Shown here: positions 24,031 through 33,904 of the stretch, one piece after another
Position numbering within the stretch: position 1 is the first letter of the stretch
Layout of the letters: each line of letters opens with the position of its first letter
Source of the DNA: Stereocaulon alpinum
Taxonomy: Eukaryota; Ascomycota; Lecanoromycetes; Lecanorales; Stereocaulaceae
Direction: 5' to 3'
DNA length: 64,000 nucleotides
Assembly (NCBI GenBank): GCA_018257865.1
Contig: JAEUBA010000042.1
Coordinates: forward strand, 186,001-250,000
Position numbers and translations under genes: made by a program
Notes under the pieces: model-generated
Databases searched by the model: none
Seen by the model: the letters and a program-made list of their open reading frames with translations, nothing else
Told to the model about the DNA's origin: nothing

Positions 24031-24457
24031 GGATGAGGCTTGACCAAACACCTCGACCGATTCTCATGAAATCGCATGCCTTGACACTGATCTCGGTTTG
24101 CTCCGTCTGCTGCTCTCGCTCTACTAGCATATACCACTGAGACAAGTAGCCAATCTTGGGAGATCTTGGAGCGTTATGTTGTGTTGTCTATGTGTGTGAG
24201 CGTTTCTTGTTTGCTATTTGGTAGATACCCCTGGGAGCATATACATCTTTGTGAAAGGCGAAACGTGAACAATATAATCATTATCACGAAAATCACCATC
24301 ATCCAACAGAATCTACCACATTCCGTGCATGACTTGTATAAAATAAGATCTGACTCCTAATAATATCGCCACTAAAACTCCCCTTCGCCAAACCTTCCTC
24401 CGTCCCACTTCCATCCAACGCCAAGACTCATCACCAATCCGCGTACAAACATCCACC
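24031..24457. other. Intergenic between tandem genes
   Basis: Terminator side of the preceding gene, followed by a C-rich leader from about 24370. Nothing else was seen. Confidence 0.5.
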
Positions 24458-25489
24458 ATGCCAAACCTCTACACCTCATTCTCGTCTGCTGCAAATCATG
24501 AAGCTCATGCTTCTTCGCGCCCACCCTCACCAACAGCACCACCCTACTCTCCCATAACGCCCACCATGTCCAACACCTTCCCACCCACCCACCCTCCTAC
24601 GCACACTACAAATAACCAAAACCCTTACTCCTACGCCCCACCACCTCTGAACTCCTCCCTAACCTCCTCGCCCGACCCCCTACACCATGCTCACCCTACT
24701 ATCCCCCGCGCCAGAGACCAACCGCCGCCACAACAGCTCCAGTATCCACATCCTCATCCTCAGCCTCATCCTCAACCTCATCTACACCAACAAAAGCAGT
24801 CATCTACACAATACCCCCACCCACACCCCCCACCTCAACCGCACCCTCAATACCCAGAAACTCCGCAAATGGACTCCCTCCCGCCTTCAAGACCTATCTC
24901 CGAATCTGAGAATCCAGACGCTATAGCCTTGAGAGCTGCTATGTCTATACTACAAGTGCAGCGACAGCAGGCACTACGCGATATGAAGACGCTGGAACGG
25001 CAGAAAGATATGGCGTTGAGTGATCCGGAGGGGTTCGCTAGGGGTGTTGCGGAGGGGACGGTTAGGGCGCGGGGCAATGCTGGTATCTTGCCTACAACTA
25101 CCACAACCGACGAAGCTGGAGAGGAAGAAGAGGAGAGTGAAGAGGAGAGTGAAGTGGAGGGGAAGGATGGAACACAGCGGCATACCTTTGGCGAGATTCC
25201 ATCTGCGCAGAACGTGGTGCGTATGCCGCCGGTTAATTGGGCTCAGTATCATATTGTGGGCGAGAGTTTGGATCGGTTGCATGAGGAGCAGAGGGTTAGA
25301 CCTAGTCCTGGAGTATTGGGGAGGGAGGAAGATTTCAGGAGTAGGGAGAGGGAGAGGGAGAGGGGGGTGGAGTGTGTGGTTGCTGCGCCGTATAATCCGT
25401 TTGTTGATCGGTTGGAGAAGGGGGATAAGGAGAAGGGTGGGGGGAAGAGGGGAGCTGGGGGTGGGGGTGGGTTGAAGAAGAAGGGGTGA
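24458..25489 (+). CDS. Conserved fungal protein with Pro/His-rich N-terminus, unknown role
   Basis: Single exon, 343 aa, ATG in good context (ACCATGCC). Residues 1-145 are low complexity with His-Pro/Gln-Pro repeats (PHPHPQPHPQPH). The conserved part is about 150-290: PDAIALRAAMSILQVQRQQA, LRDMKTLERQKDMALSDPEG, then FGEIPSAQNVVRMPP and VNWAQYHIVGESLDRLH. The first block is a likely coiled coil; no named domain is recognised. An acidic stretch (EEEEESEEESEVE), an RERERER run and a Gly/Lys tail follow. The top strand changes from C-rich in the first half to G-rich in the second, which creates long antisense ORFs here that should be ignored. Confidence 0.75.
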   Translation: MPNLYTSFSSAANHEAHASSRPPSPTAPPYSPITPTMSNTFPPTHPPTHTTNNQNPYSYAPPPLNSSLTSSPDPLHHAHPTIPRARDQPPPQQLQYPHPHPQPHPQPHLHQQKQSSTQYPHPHPPPQPHPQYPETPQMDSLPPSRPISESENPDAIALRAAMSILQVQRQQALRDMKTLERQKDMALSDPEGFARGVAEGTVRARGNAGILPTTTTTDEAGEEEEESEEESEVEGKDGTQRHTFGEIPSAQNVVRMPPVNWAQYHIVGESLDRLHEEQRVRPSPGVLGREEDFRSRERERERGVECVVAAPYNPFVDRLEKGDKEKGGGKRGAGGGGGLKKKG

Positions 25490-26976
25490 GGGAGGATGGG
25501 AGGATGGGAAATGGTTATAATGAGAACTGCTGGCTACATTGCTACAAGGATGATGATGACAATCTGTGTGATAGAGGTGATGGGTATGTTGTGCAAGGAT
25601 CGCTCTATTGTGTCGAGATTTGCTGACCTCTTCAATCAGGCTATTACCTAGAACCCCATACACGTTGAAATAGAGAGGACATACATCCAAATTGCACGTT
25701 CAGGCGCTTGGAGAAATAGCCAGATCGACTCGGAGTACGTAATTTGCTTCACATTTCCCTCAGTGATCTCTTCATTTGAAATACCACTACGATCAACGGA
25801 TTCCTCCATTATGGCATCAACCCTCAAGCTACTCGAGCTCACTGCTGCACTCTTCAAAGACTTTAGAGTCCAGACTAATATCGAAGACGCTCAGTCACAA
25901 CCTTAACGTCGTCAAATTGGATATCTTGGAAGCTCTTTACCCTACTAGAGTCGGCTCGTCCGTCATCTCGTGGGTTCCAGACTCAAAGATAAGGTAGCTA
26001 TGACCTGGAAATACAGGCAAGAGTCTTCCTTGCTTGAAAAGGAAAACTACGTTCCAATCAGAGGAGGAGACTTGGGAGCCTTATAACTGCCTGTCTCTGA
26101 GATAGACGGAATCAAAGCCGCTAATTAGCCCCAGGTCTTCCTTCTCTCGCGCCCTGGTACTTGAAGGCCGGCATTAGGCGTGGATGAGAAGCAAAGGTGA
26201 GGCGGCTTGGGCGTGCTCCGGGCCCCACTGGAGCACTACAATAACCCTCAACCAATGTCGGCCTCGACTATGTGCTTGCCGTTGTCAACGATGTCCAAGT
26301 TTTCACTCCGATCGACCCTGGAAACAAGCTTAAAAGGCGTGCAAGATACGTAGGCTCAGACGCATTGAAGCGGAAGTATGCCGCTCTTGAGTACAGACGA
26401 CAGCCTTGATAGTAAAAAGATCTTACCGTGCTTACCACAGTGCTCCAACGAGGGCTTCGATATACAAAGCATGGCATTTGACCACGTAGCGCTGAGTCTC
26501 ATCCTGATTTGTGTTCCTCGTTATGAATGTCATCTTATCTCGAAGTAAGTAAGGGTTATTGCGACTACCACATGTTCTGACATTTAGCATAACGCGCCTT
26601 CCTTTCCCCAATTGAGTTGTCCCTTCTCCATAAAACCATTTCCTTACTACAGAAATCCGTATTATGTTAGTAACTTTTTCTGTCTTTCAGCGTTCATCAT
26701 CATGATCAATATATCTCCTTATTGCTTCGCAGACGCGATTATCTTATTTCCAGCTCTGGTTCGGAGCTCGGTCATTGCCTGCTAGTCGTATCAACAACAG
26801 ATTTAGATCTGGAAGCCCACTAGCATTAAGCCGAAGTTCTCAATCGGCGAAGGACTCGCCTCTATCCTTTCCACCAGTCTTGCCCCACTCTTCCAGGACT
26901 CAAAGTACACAATCTACCAATCTCTCCTGGTATCGGCCGAGAAAGTTCACAGAGTCTTCCTACAGCAGCGAGAAAC
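25490..26976. other. Intergenic, no supported gene
   Basis: Only ORFs under 75 codons without motifs are present. The region is lower in GC than the genes on either side. Confidence 0.4.
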
Positions 26977-27972
26977 ATGACCAATAATACTAGCCCTCAC
27001 ATAGCTAATTTACTCCACTTGCCGCTAGAAATGCGACATGCAATCTATGATTACCTTCTCGAACTCACAGTCCTGCCACCTGCATCTCCCTACGAAGTCA
27101 AGGGTGATCGTAGGGTAGAAGGCCAATACTGGGGCTCTATGTTCTACGAAAAAGACTTTCACACGGCCTCAACTATCGGGCCCCTACTCAAATGTGGCAA
27201 CAAGCGATTACAACAGGAAGTGCAGAGTTTTCTCAGACGCAAGATCTGGATGGAAGGAGCTAGCATAAAGTACAAGCTTGATGTGATGGTTTGGGAATGC
27301 TCATTGACACCAACCTGGCTATCCCTACCGACTCCGTCCGCTTATGTAGACACGTTAGAGGTGGACCTGCGTTTCTTCAGGTATTCGATTCCCGCGTGGT
27401 ACCGGCCCTATCCAGGCATGCTAGCACAGTACTTGCTTCAGATGCTTCGGAGATTCTTCGAACGTGGCCCGCAATTTACACCCGCTCTGACAGAGGAACA
27501 CATGCCCTTGCATCCTTGGCGAGTGCAGCTAGACCTCCTGTCTATCAACTTCATCCAATCGGATACCTCAATACCACTAGATCCTCGCAATCAGCTCATG
27601 CTCCACGATGATGTCAATTCACTTGATGCCGTCCTTCGTTTGCGTAATCTAGCTCAATTTTCACTCTTTTTCCTCCAGGGATATCTCGACATGATTGCAA
27701 ACAGTGGTCTGTTGTTTGGGAAAGTCAAAAGACTTCGACTTTGTTGTGGAACGATGCAACGGGAGTGGTTCATTGTCGAGAGATGCAAAATTGCAGCGAT
27801 CGTTGAGAGGTGGGGCCCATATGGCTGGGATCAGCACCTTCGAGAAACTCAGAGGCTGGTCAACAATAATAGCCTGCGATATGTCGAGCTTCTTGACTGT
27901 TTACCAAAACAATCAAACAATGATGCCGACAACAAGAAAGGAAAGCACAATGACGAGGAGGTAAATATCTAA
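26977..27972 (+). CDS. F-box/2EXR-like fungal protein
   Basis: Single exon, 331 aa. After a short leader the N-terminus reads LLHLPLEMRHAIYDYLL, the pattern (L-P-x-E-x-R-x-x-I-Y) of the F-box-like 2EXR family that is greatly expanded in filamentous ascomycetes. The rest is a helix/strand body with aromatic clusters (LEVDLRFFRYSIPAWYRPYP) and an Asp/Lys/Asn-rich tail (NDADNKKGKHNDEE). Family members have no proven biochemistry; adaptor or self/non-self roles are suggested. The frame is intact. Confidence 0.75.
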   Translation: MTNNTSPHIANLLHLPLEMRHAIYDYLLELTVLPPASPYEVKGDRRVEGQYWGSMFYEKDFHTASTIGPLLKCGNKRLQQEVQSFLRRKIWMEGASIKYKLDVMVWECSLTPTWLSLPTPSAYVDTLEVDLRFFRYSIPAWYRPYPGMLAQYLLQMLRRFFERGPQFTPALTEEHMPLHPWRVQLDLLSINFIQSDTSIPLDPRNQLMLHDDVNSLDAVLRLRNLAQFSLFFLQGYLDMIANSGLLFGKVKRLRLCCGTMQREWFIVERCKIAAIVERWGPYGWDQHLRETQRLVNNNSLRYVELLDCLPKQSNNDADNKKGKHNDEEVNI

Positions 27973-28589
27973 GTCGAAGAGAAGATGGTGAAAGCGTGGG
28001 AACCGTGATTTTGAAGAGCTGAACAAGCATTGAGATGCTTTGGCTGGTTCTGGAGATTTATGCTCTCTCACCAAGTCGTTCTGTGAACGGTAGCGTTCCC
28101 TAGGCGTCTCAGCCAGTAAGATATGCAGGGTGCCATAGATTTCGAGGATGAGTTGCATAATCACTGAAAAGTGCCTCACAGGAGCTCCAAGAAGCATTAC
28201 TTTAGCGATAGACAATTCCAGATTGGTGTCAGCATTTTGGCTACTAAGAATGCTCCTTTCTCCATGTAACCCACTAGCAGCTTTGCCATATAAGGAGAAA
28301 TGAAACGCAAGCAGATCCACCACCAAAACAAGTTCAGCTTTCCGCCAATTGCTTCCCGCCTCACTTCCCCACGACCTGTCAAGATCTTTCCATCGCCTCT
28401 GCTTTCTCCCCGACAAACACCACATCCGTACAAGGCGTGGCATCGTCTTGCCCGCCATCCCCACCATCGTCATTTCCTCTATCCCCTCCCTCCTCAACAA
28501 CAGCCCGAACGTCACTAACAGCATGCAGATTTCTGGTTCACTGTATCAGCCAAGCTCCAACTAATCCCCTCCTATCACAAAGGATACTC
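27973..28589. other. Region with an unsupported 203-codon reverse ORF
   Basis: A reverse ORF (27913-28524) overlaps the end of the previous gene. It contains a plausible stretch (LVVDLLAFHFSLYGKAASG) but its C-terminal part is antisense to the F-box-like gene. It may be part of a reverse multi-exon gene together with 28590-29022; I could not build it. Confidence 0.3.
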
Positions 28590-29022
28590 TTACCGGCCCT
28601 CCCACACCCCTCCCTTGCCAGTCAAATCCAATAAAAACTCCAGCACATCACTTGGGAGCCCAAACACATCTTCTGCATCTTGGTCTGGGAGATAGGAATG
28701 CCGCCCCTCTCGGGCTTGACTAGTTCCCATGCTCGTGTCTTATATGTCTTGAGACTTTCACTGCTGCTGTTTGGAGGACTGTCATTGCTTGAGGAGCTAA
28801 GTCTATCGCAGCTTGATGTTTGTGATTTTCGAACTTGGATTACACGGGCTTCGGTTGCTGGAACTTGATGTTCGAGGCGGGGGAGAGTGTGGTGGAATGT
28901 AAGGGCAGGAATGATTTTCTGGGTTGGATGTATGGGGAGGGAGTAGGAGGTTCGGAGACTGGGCGTGGTGCTTGTTTTACCAGCCAAGAGGTTCGAAGCG
29001 TTGAGGGGTGTTGAGTGGACAC
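28590..29022 (-). CDS. Possible reverse-strand gene, exon structure unresolved
   Basis: Reverse reading gives protein-like stretches in different frames. One starts at 29022 (MSTQHPSTLRTSWLV, Pro/Ser-rich), another ends in SSSESLKTYKTRAWELVKP near 28720, and a third reads DQDAEDVFGLPSDVLEFLLD and stops at 28590. These could be exons of one small disordered protein, but I found no splice pattern that joins them. No family is recognised. Confidence 0.25.
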
Positions 29023-31072
29023 CGCTTTGGATGTGGATGGTCTATTGCTGGGGGTTTTTTTGTGTGATTTTTATGTCCTCTGCCTTGGTTTTGTCTTGTC
29101 ATCAATGATAAGTGGCAAAGACGGGTAGCGATGCAATTTTATATACATCGAAACTTTCTCTGGAAGCGAGGAACCTACGGCCGTGGGGAACTGATGGCTA
29201 GATCTTATAGATGATTGATTTTTATCTTAACTTCAGGCTATGTCTGTGTCGAAGTGGGGGTTGTAGCCGTGTGCGTTTACTTGTCTAGATATCGAGAGGT
29301 TGTGGAAGGTCATTTGTCGCGCAATTGAGTGAGGTGATAGGTACGCGCTTAGGCACCAACGTATGCCGTGAAGCTAGGGAGATTTGAAGACGATGGTTGA
29401 GATGCTGCGTGGGATGTCAAGGTGATTCTCATGGTAGGCAGCACAATATGGACAATAGATTGCGATTGAATATCTATGATCTTGGCGTCTCTTGGATTAT
29501 ATGTCCCGGTCGGCAGGTATGCTTTTTATACAGAGGTTCTTGTATGATGGGAGGTGATGACTGGGTGCTGGCTAAGGTACTCTGACTCATGTGTACGGTT
29601 TTCTGTGTCTGGAATTTACGCTGGACTAGATTTGAGATGGTGAAGGGGCTTTTGTGTGCGCGTTTGTATGTATGGGTGGGGATTTTGTTGTGTATCGATC
29701 TATATTGTTCGAGTATACTGTTAGGTACTCTTCTGAAACCTGCGGATAAGTGAAATTAGATTGCTGATTCTGGATAGGAACCCTGTTCCTCTGGATTAGT
29801 CTGGATTTTAGGAACTGTAGGATTGATGTATGTTATATCTTTGAACCTACCTACCTTGAACGCTTTGTGCATTATCTGCACTATCGCAATTTCTTGGAAG
29901 TATCCTCACCGCACTCGCACTCCCTCATCTTCCACCCTCTTCTCTCCAACTCCATTCTTGGCGCTTCGCTTTCTCCCGAATAAACACATCGCGTGATATC
30001 CCTCGGATCTAATCTGCACTTTTCTGCTCGCTCCTCCTTTGATGCGGAAATCGTATGTAACACGTGATACATTAGCTCACCTCACCTCTCTCAAGTGGTT
30101 GATGATATCATAAAATGGGATTTAATTCACTACCCTTACCCTTACCCGTAAGTCTGATCAGAAATTTCGTGATGTTGGGGGACAGTTTCGTGATAGCTGT
30201 TGGTTCGTGGTGCGGTGATTGGGTGTGGTGGGTGGGAAGAACGGGAGGCTTGGTGGTGGGTTGTGGGGGTGCTGTGGGTGGGTGTGGAGGGTGGGAGGAT
30301 GCTTTGGTTTTGTGGTGGATGGGGGTGGAGAGGGGGATGTAGGGAAGTGCAGGGGGATGGGGAGGGAGGGGAGATATGGCGGGTGGAAGGTTGTAGGGAG
30401 ATTGGTTGTGGAGAGGAAAGTGGTCGTGTGGGGTTCTCGTTCGTGTTGTACGGGGGAGAGGCGCGGTGCGTTTGCTACGAGATTAAACTATGCTACCCCT
30501 TATGCTGGGAATATAGCCGGTTACTCAATCGACTTGTGAATGCGCTGGGAAGATTAGTGCTAATGGTTCTCCTTTTTATATCTATCCTCTTTTCTCCGTT
30601 GTAGAAAGAGAGAGAGAGAGAGATTGAGATTCGACCCTGTGGGAAGGTAATTATTAAGTAGCGTGGAGTCTAGGATCCTATGTGGCCTCCTGTTGTTCAC
30701 TTTATTGCTACTGAGCTCGCCGCCACTGCAGCTGCAACAGGAATATCGTTTTACAATGGAGAATTGAGCCATTCGATGAATATATTTCGAGAATCTTGAT
30801 TTGGAATAAGGCGATCTCGTCTTCGCGCTCTCGCTGCTTGGTTCAGTTTGGAGGGGATTTTGTGATGAAGCCTGGAATATTGCTAGGGGTGTATTGGGGA
30901 ATATGCTGGGGGGGGGGGGGGGGGGGGGGGGGTGTNNNNNNNNNNCTAATTTAATTATTTCTAAGTATCTATTTAGGAGTATAGACGTTAGGGGGGGGGG
31001 GGGGTGGATTTTTTGTAAATCAAGCCTATGTTGAGGAGCGAGCTTGCTGGTGGCGTGGTCTTGAGCCTCACG
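29023..31072. other. Gene-poor, G/T-rich region with an assembly gap
   Basis: No supported gene. The top strand is G/T-rich from about 30165 to 30430, with many GGG runs. ORFs there (30115-30604) are Gly/Trp/Val-rich artefacts of composition. An AG dinucleotide run lies at 30606-30622. Confidence 0.5.
30908..31004. repeat. Poly-G tracts flanking a 10-base assembly gap
   Basis: A run of 25 G (30908-30932) is followed by ten N (30936-30945), AT-rich DNA and a further 14 G (30991-31004). The gap is probably an unresolved homopolymer or G-rich repeat, so its true length is unknown. Confidence 0.95.
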
Positions 31073-31470
31073 TTAATCTTCAGGCTGATTTGGCGTATGA
31101 GGCGCACGCTCGCTTTCTATGATCAGATCGCCGCTGGAATGATACTCGAGCTCGACCTCCCATGCGACAATAGGTAGTTTTGGTAGTGTGTCTTGCCCTT
31201 CGAAGGTCTGACTTTCCGCCACGGCTTCGATTGTTACGTTATACGATGACAGTGATGAACAGCAAGTAAGAACGGGGAATTGCATAAGGTGTGGGAACTG
31301 TGCATCCATCGCTTCATGGCTTTATAAAGCACATAAGCGGAATGTTGTAGACGATTCCTCCAGCTTGGTTCTGTTGGAACATCTGCCGAGACGTTTAGCG
31401 CAATTATGTGTTTGGAGTAGAAACGACGTGCACGGTCTTGTGCGGCAAGAAGTATAGGCGAGACCAGCAT
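31073..31470 (-). CDS. Possible reverse-strand gene fragment
   Basis: Two reverse frames look coding: 31234-31470 (RARRFYSKHIIALNVSADVP, RLQHSAYVLYKAMKRW) and 31073-31309 (TIEAVAESQTFEGQDTLPKL, PIVAWEVELEYHSSGDLI). They overlap near 31300, so an intron or frameshift would be needed to join them. No family is recognised. It would be divergent from the zinc-finger-like gene and would overlap its 5' leader. Confidence 0.3.
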
Positions 31471-31538
31471 CTGACCTCCAACTCCAGGTTCGTGCCAGCA
31501 TCTCTAACATTACTTCAGATGTGTCGCGTGTACTTGAA

Positions 31539-32726
31539 ATGCTGTCTGCGGGCTCAGGGGGCTCCGCTAGTTTGGGCTTGAATGCTGGTGTCGACTTATT
31601 CTCGCACCGCATGGAAGGAGCTCGAATTCTCGTAGAAGAGAGGAGTGCTGGGGAGCGGAATAGAGGCCACGATACGGACTCCGATGTGGTTCATGAGTGG
31701 TGTTGTCATGCTACCGTAGGCATTGAGGAGGCTTTCGACTATTATCGTCGGTCTTTTATTTGTCGTTTCTGCAACAGACGCTTATTGCATTACCAGCCAG
31801 AGACCCATCACGTCGCCGAGCGCTGGCGGGAGGCAGGGAAGCATTTGGTAGCCAAACACAATTTTGGAGGTTGCAATTCATTCCTATCTTGCCAATCACA
31901 GGCCGAATTCAGGGAGCACATCTTGGGCTACCACAGCATGAGCGTCATCAATGAGCCTTTCATTCGGAGTCATCAAATACCACGAGGCCAAAGCCGCTTT
32001 CGTCGCGGCATCGAATATGACACCCAAGTCTTAGCTGGGCGGGACGAAGCTGTCAAGTTTGAACTCATATATCAAGCTAGTATAGATACTTTTCTCGCAG
32101 ATTGGGATAACGAAACTGCCTTTTGGCGTCTTGACGATTCCTCGACGGAAGATACACAGCTTTGGCAAATGACACGGCAACTTGAACTAAAGATAGCCTG
32201 TCTAGAAGAACAATCGATCGTCAGCGGTCACGACTTCAATTGCATCAGATACTTCATGAAGCATTTGAGGCTTAGCCGTAAAGAGCCAGCGCGTCAGAAT
32301 GACCAAGACACTACAAATCACGACCAGCCGGAGGGACATCTACCGACTGCACATCCACCTCATGAAGAAGCTACCAATACATCCATTATACCCTATCAGC
32401 GGTACCGCGCGTCCATAAGAGCACGTTTTCCTAAGTCTCCTCCATCCAGAGATACAGGAGCTTCAGAGAAGCCTCCAACTCCGCGGAATGACAAGGTCAA
32501 TTCTTGGCTCTATGATGTCCTCAAACACTCCCGGACAACTAGGATTCTCATGCGATACGCAACGAACACAGAAACCCCTCAAGTGCCTGGCATGCAAGAG
32601 TGGCTTGACAATGTATTACAATTCTGGGACAAGGACGAGGCCAACGCAGAAGTCGAACAGCCTGGTGATGAATCTGATGGAGCTCTTGACAGTCTGAATA
32701 CTGTGGAGACACAGATTGCGCTCTGA
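31539..32726 (+). CDS. C2H2-like zinc-finger protein, fungal-specific
   Basis: Single exon of 395 aa from the first in-frame ATG at 31539. The frame is open to 31521, and TTACTTCAG just upstream could be an acceptor, so a further 5' exon is possible. Residues about 45-145 are Cys/His-rich: HEWCCHAT, then FICRFCNRRLLHYQPETHH, a helix with HLVAKHNF, and GCNSFLSCQSQAEFREHILG with YH after it. This matches the fungal pattern C-x2-C, H, H, C, C, H, H of unusual paired C2H2 fingers. The C-terminal half is a charged linker and a Gln/Asn/Pro-rich tail. A nuclear role is likely; DNA binding is not shown. Confidence 0.75.
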   Translation: MLSAGSGGSASLGLNAGVDLFSHRMEGARILVEERSAGERNRGHDTDSDVVHEWCCHATVGIEEAFDYYRRSFICRFCNRRLLHYQPETHHVAERWREAGKHLVAKHNFGGCNSFLSCQSQAEFREHILGYHSMSVINEPFIRSHQIPRGQSRFRRGIEYDTQVLAGRDEAVKFELIYQASIDTFLADWDNETAFWRLDDSSTEDTQLWQMTRQLELKIACLEEQSIVSGHDFNCIRYFMKHLRLSRKEPARQNDQDTTNHDQPEGHLPTAHPPHEEATNTSIIPYQRYRASIRARFPKSPPSRDTGASEKPPTPRNDKVNSWLYDVLKHSRTTRILMRYATNTETPQVPGMQEWLDNVLQFWDKDEANAEVEQPGDESDGALDSLNTVETQIAL

Positions 32727-33904
32727 ATCGCGTTTTCCTCTCGACGCACCTTCCTGCTATACAATCTTCCAGTGATTCACATCTGAATTCCCAAGTCTCA
32801 GCTCCAGACGGTCATCGTCTTAAGCTTTCGCCAAAAGTGCTGAAAATTTTGCCCTTGGCAACATTGAATGCCTCACGAACGCTAGATTCGTCCACACTCG
32901 ATTACTGAGTCATCAGGGAGGTAATGTGCGTGTGGAAACTTCTATCACCACACCAAATCGTATGTTTGAAAAATTGTCCCCTGCCATACACACACCACAA
33001 TCCTTTCCGTCATAGCATACAGACACCGAAGAATGGAGGCAAGACTGGTGGAACTTTACAAGTGTCGTGGGAGGTGCGGAAATCCAATTGCAGGTATGCA
33101 AGCGAGTCCGAAGCCCCAGTTCCAGGATCTGACGTTATCTCAAAGGAGTCAAACGCTGCTGGTCTGTCATCCCACTTGGCACGTCACATGCAGCGCCACC
33201 TATAGCATCCCACTATCGGAACCCAGGCCTCATACTCCTATGAGCATTCAGAGGATGGGGACGCAAAGGATGGTATTCTTACTGAAAATTCTTGCACCTG
33301 GCGGTCCTTAGGAAGGGTGGTGAGTAGACCTGGAGATTCCTCAATGGAATTGGTGTTTTGATATAACGAGTGATTAGGTCTTTGCATGCTATGGGAGAAG
33401 CTGTCGCTGATGGCTATCAATGGATGTCTTGCAAGGTAGTACTCGTTAGAAAGCGGGATCCTGCACTTCTCGGAGGCCTTCTCGGAGGTTCGAGGTCGGA
33501 AAGTCCAGGGCTCCCGGACTATGTGGAAGTCTGACTTGCTAGATAAGGGAAGTGAACGTGAAAAGTGTAAGCTCTGTCACGACCCTCAGACCAGTCTCTG
33601 CGAGAAGCCTCCGTAGCCGCCGTCATCTTATACCGTAGATAGCAAAACACTTCACTTAGCTTCCCCTCGAATGCCAATATAGCTCCGTGATTCTTCACAC
33701 TTTATTTCACTTCTCCGGGAACATTTCGCATTACTAAACTTTCAGCACGCCAACAAGGAGTTTACTATGATTCGAGGATAAAAGGGAAACGGACCATCTG
33801 CGTGCAAGTCGCTATATCAGAACTCGCCTTGTCCTCCCACCTTACTTGCTATTTCCCCTGACATCCCAATCTTCGTCCAATTTACCGCCGCCTGTCTCAA
33901 TCAA
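32727..33904. other. Intergenic up to the satellite
   Basis: Small ORFs only (33033-33311 and others) with no motif. The sequence just before the array (33640-33900) is mixed and holds no repeat units. Confidence 0.4.

Noticed and set aside
24974..25690. Reverse 238-codon His/Pro/Leu-rich ORF
   Set aside because: Produced by the G-rich second half of the forward gene; low complexity and no motif.
30131..30151. Telomere-like CCCTTACCCTTACCC
   Set aside because: Only two to three units and not the fungal CCCTAA repeat; no array.
30115..30604. Forward Gly/Trp/Val-rich ORFs
   Set aside because: Artefacts of the G/T-rich strand in three frames; no plausible protein.
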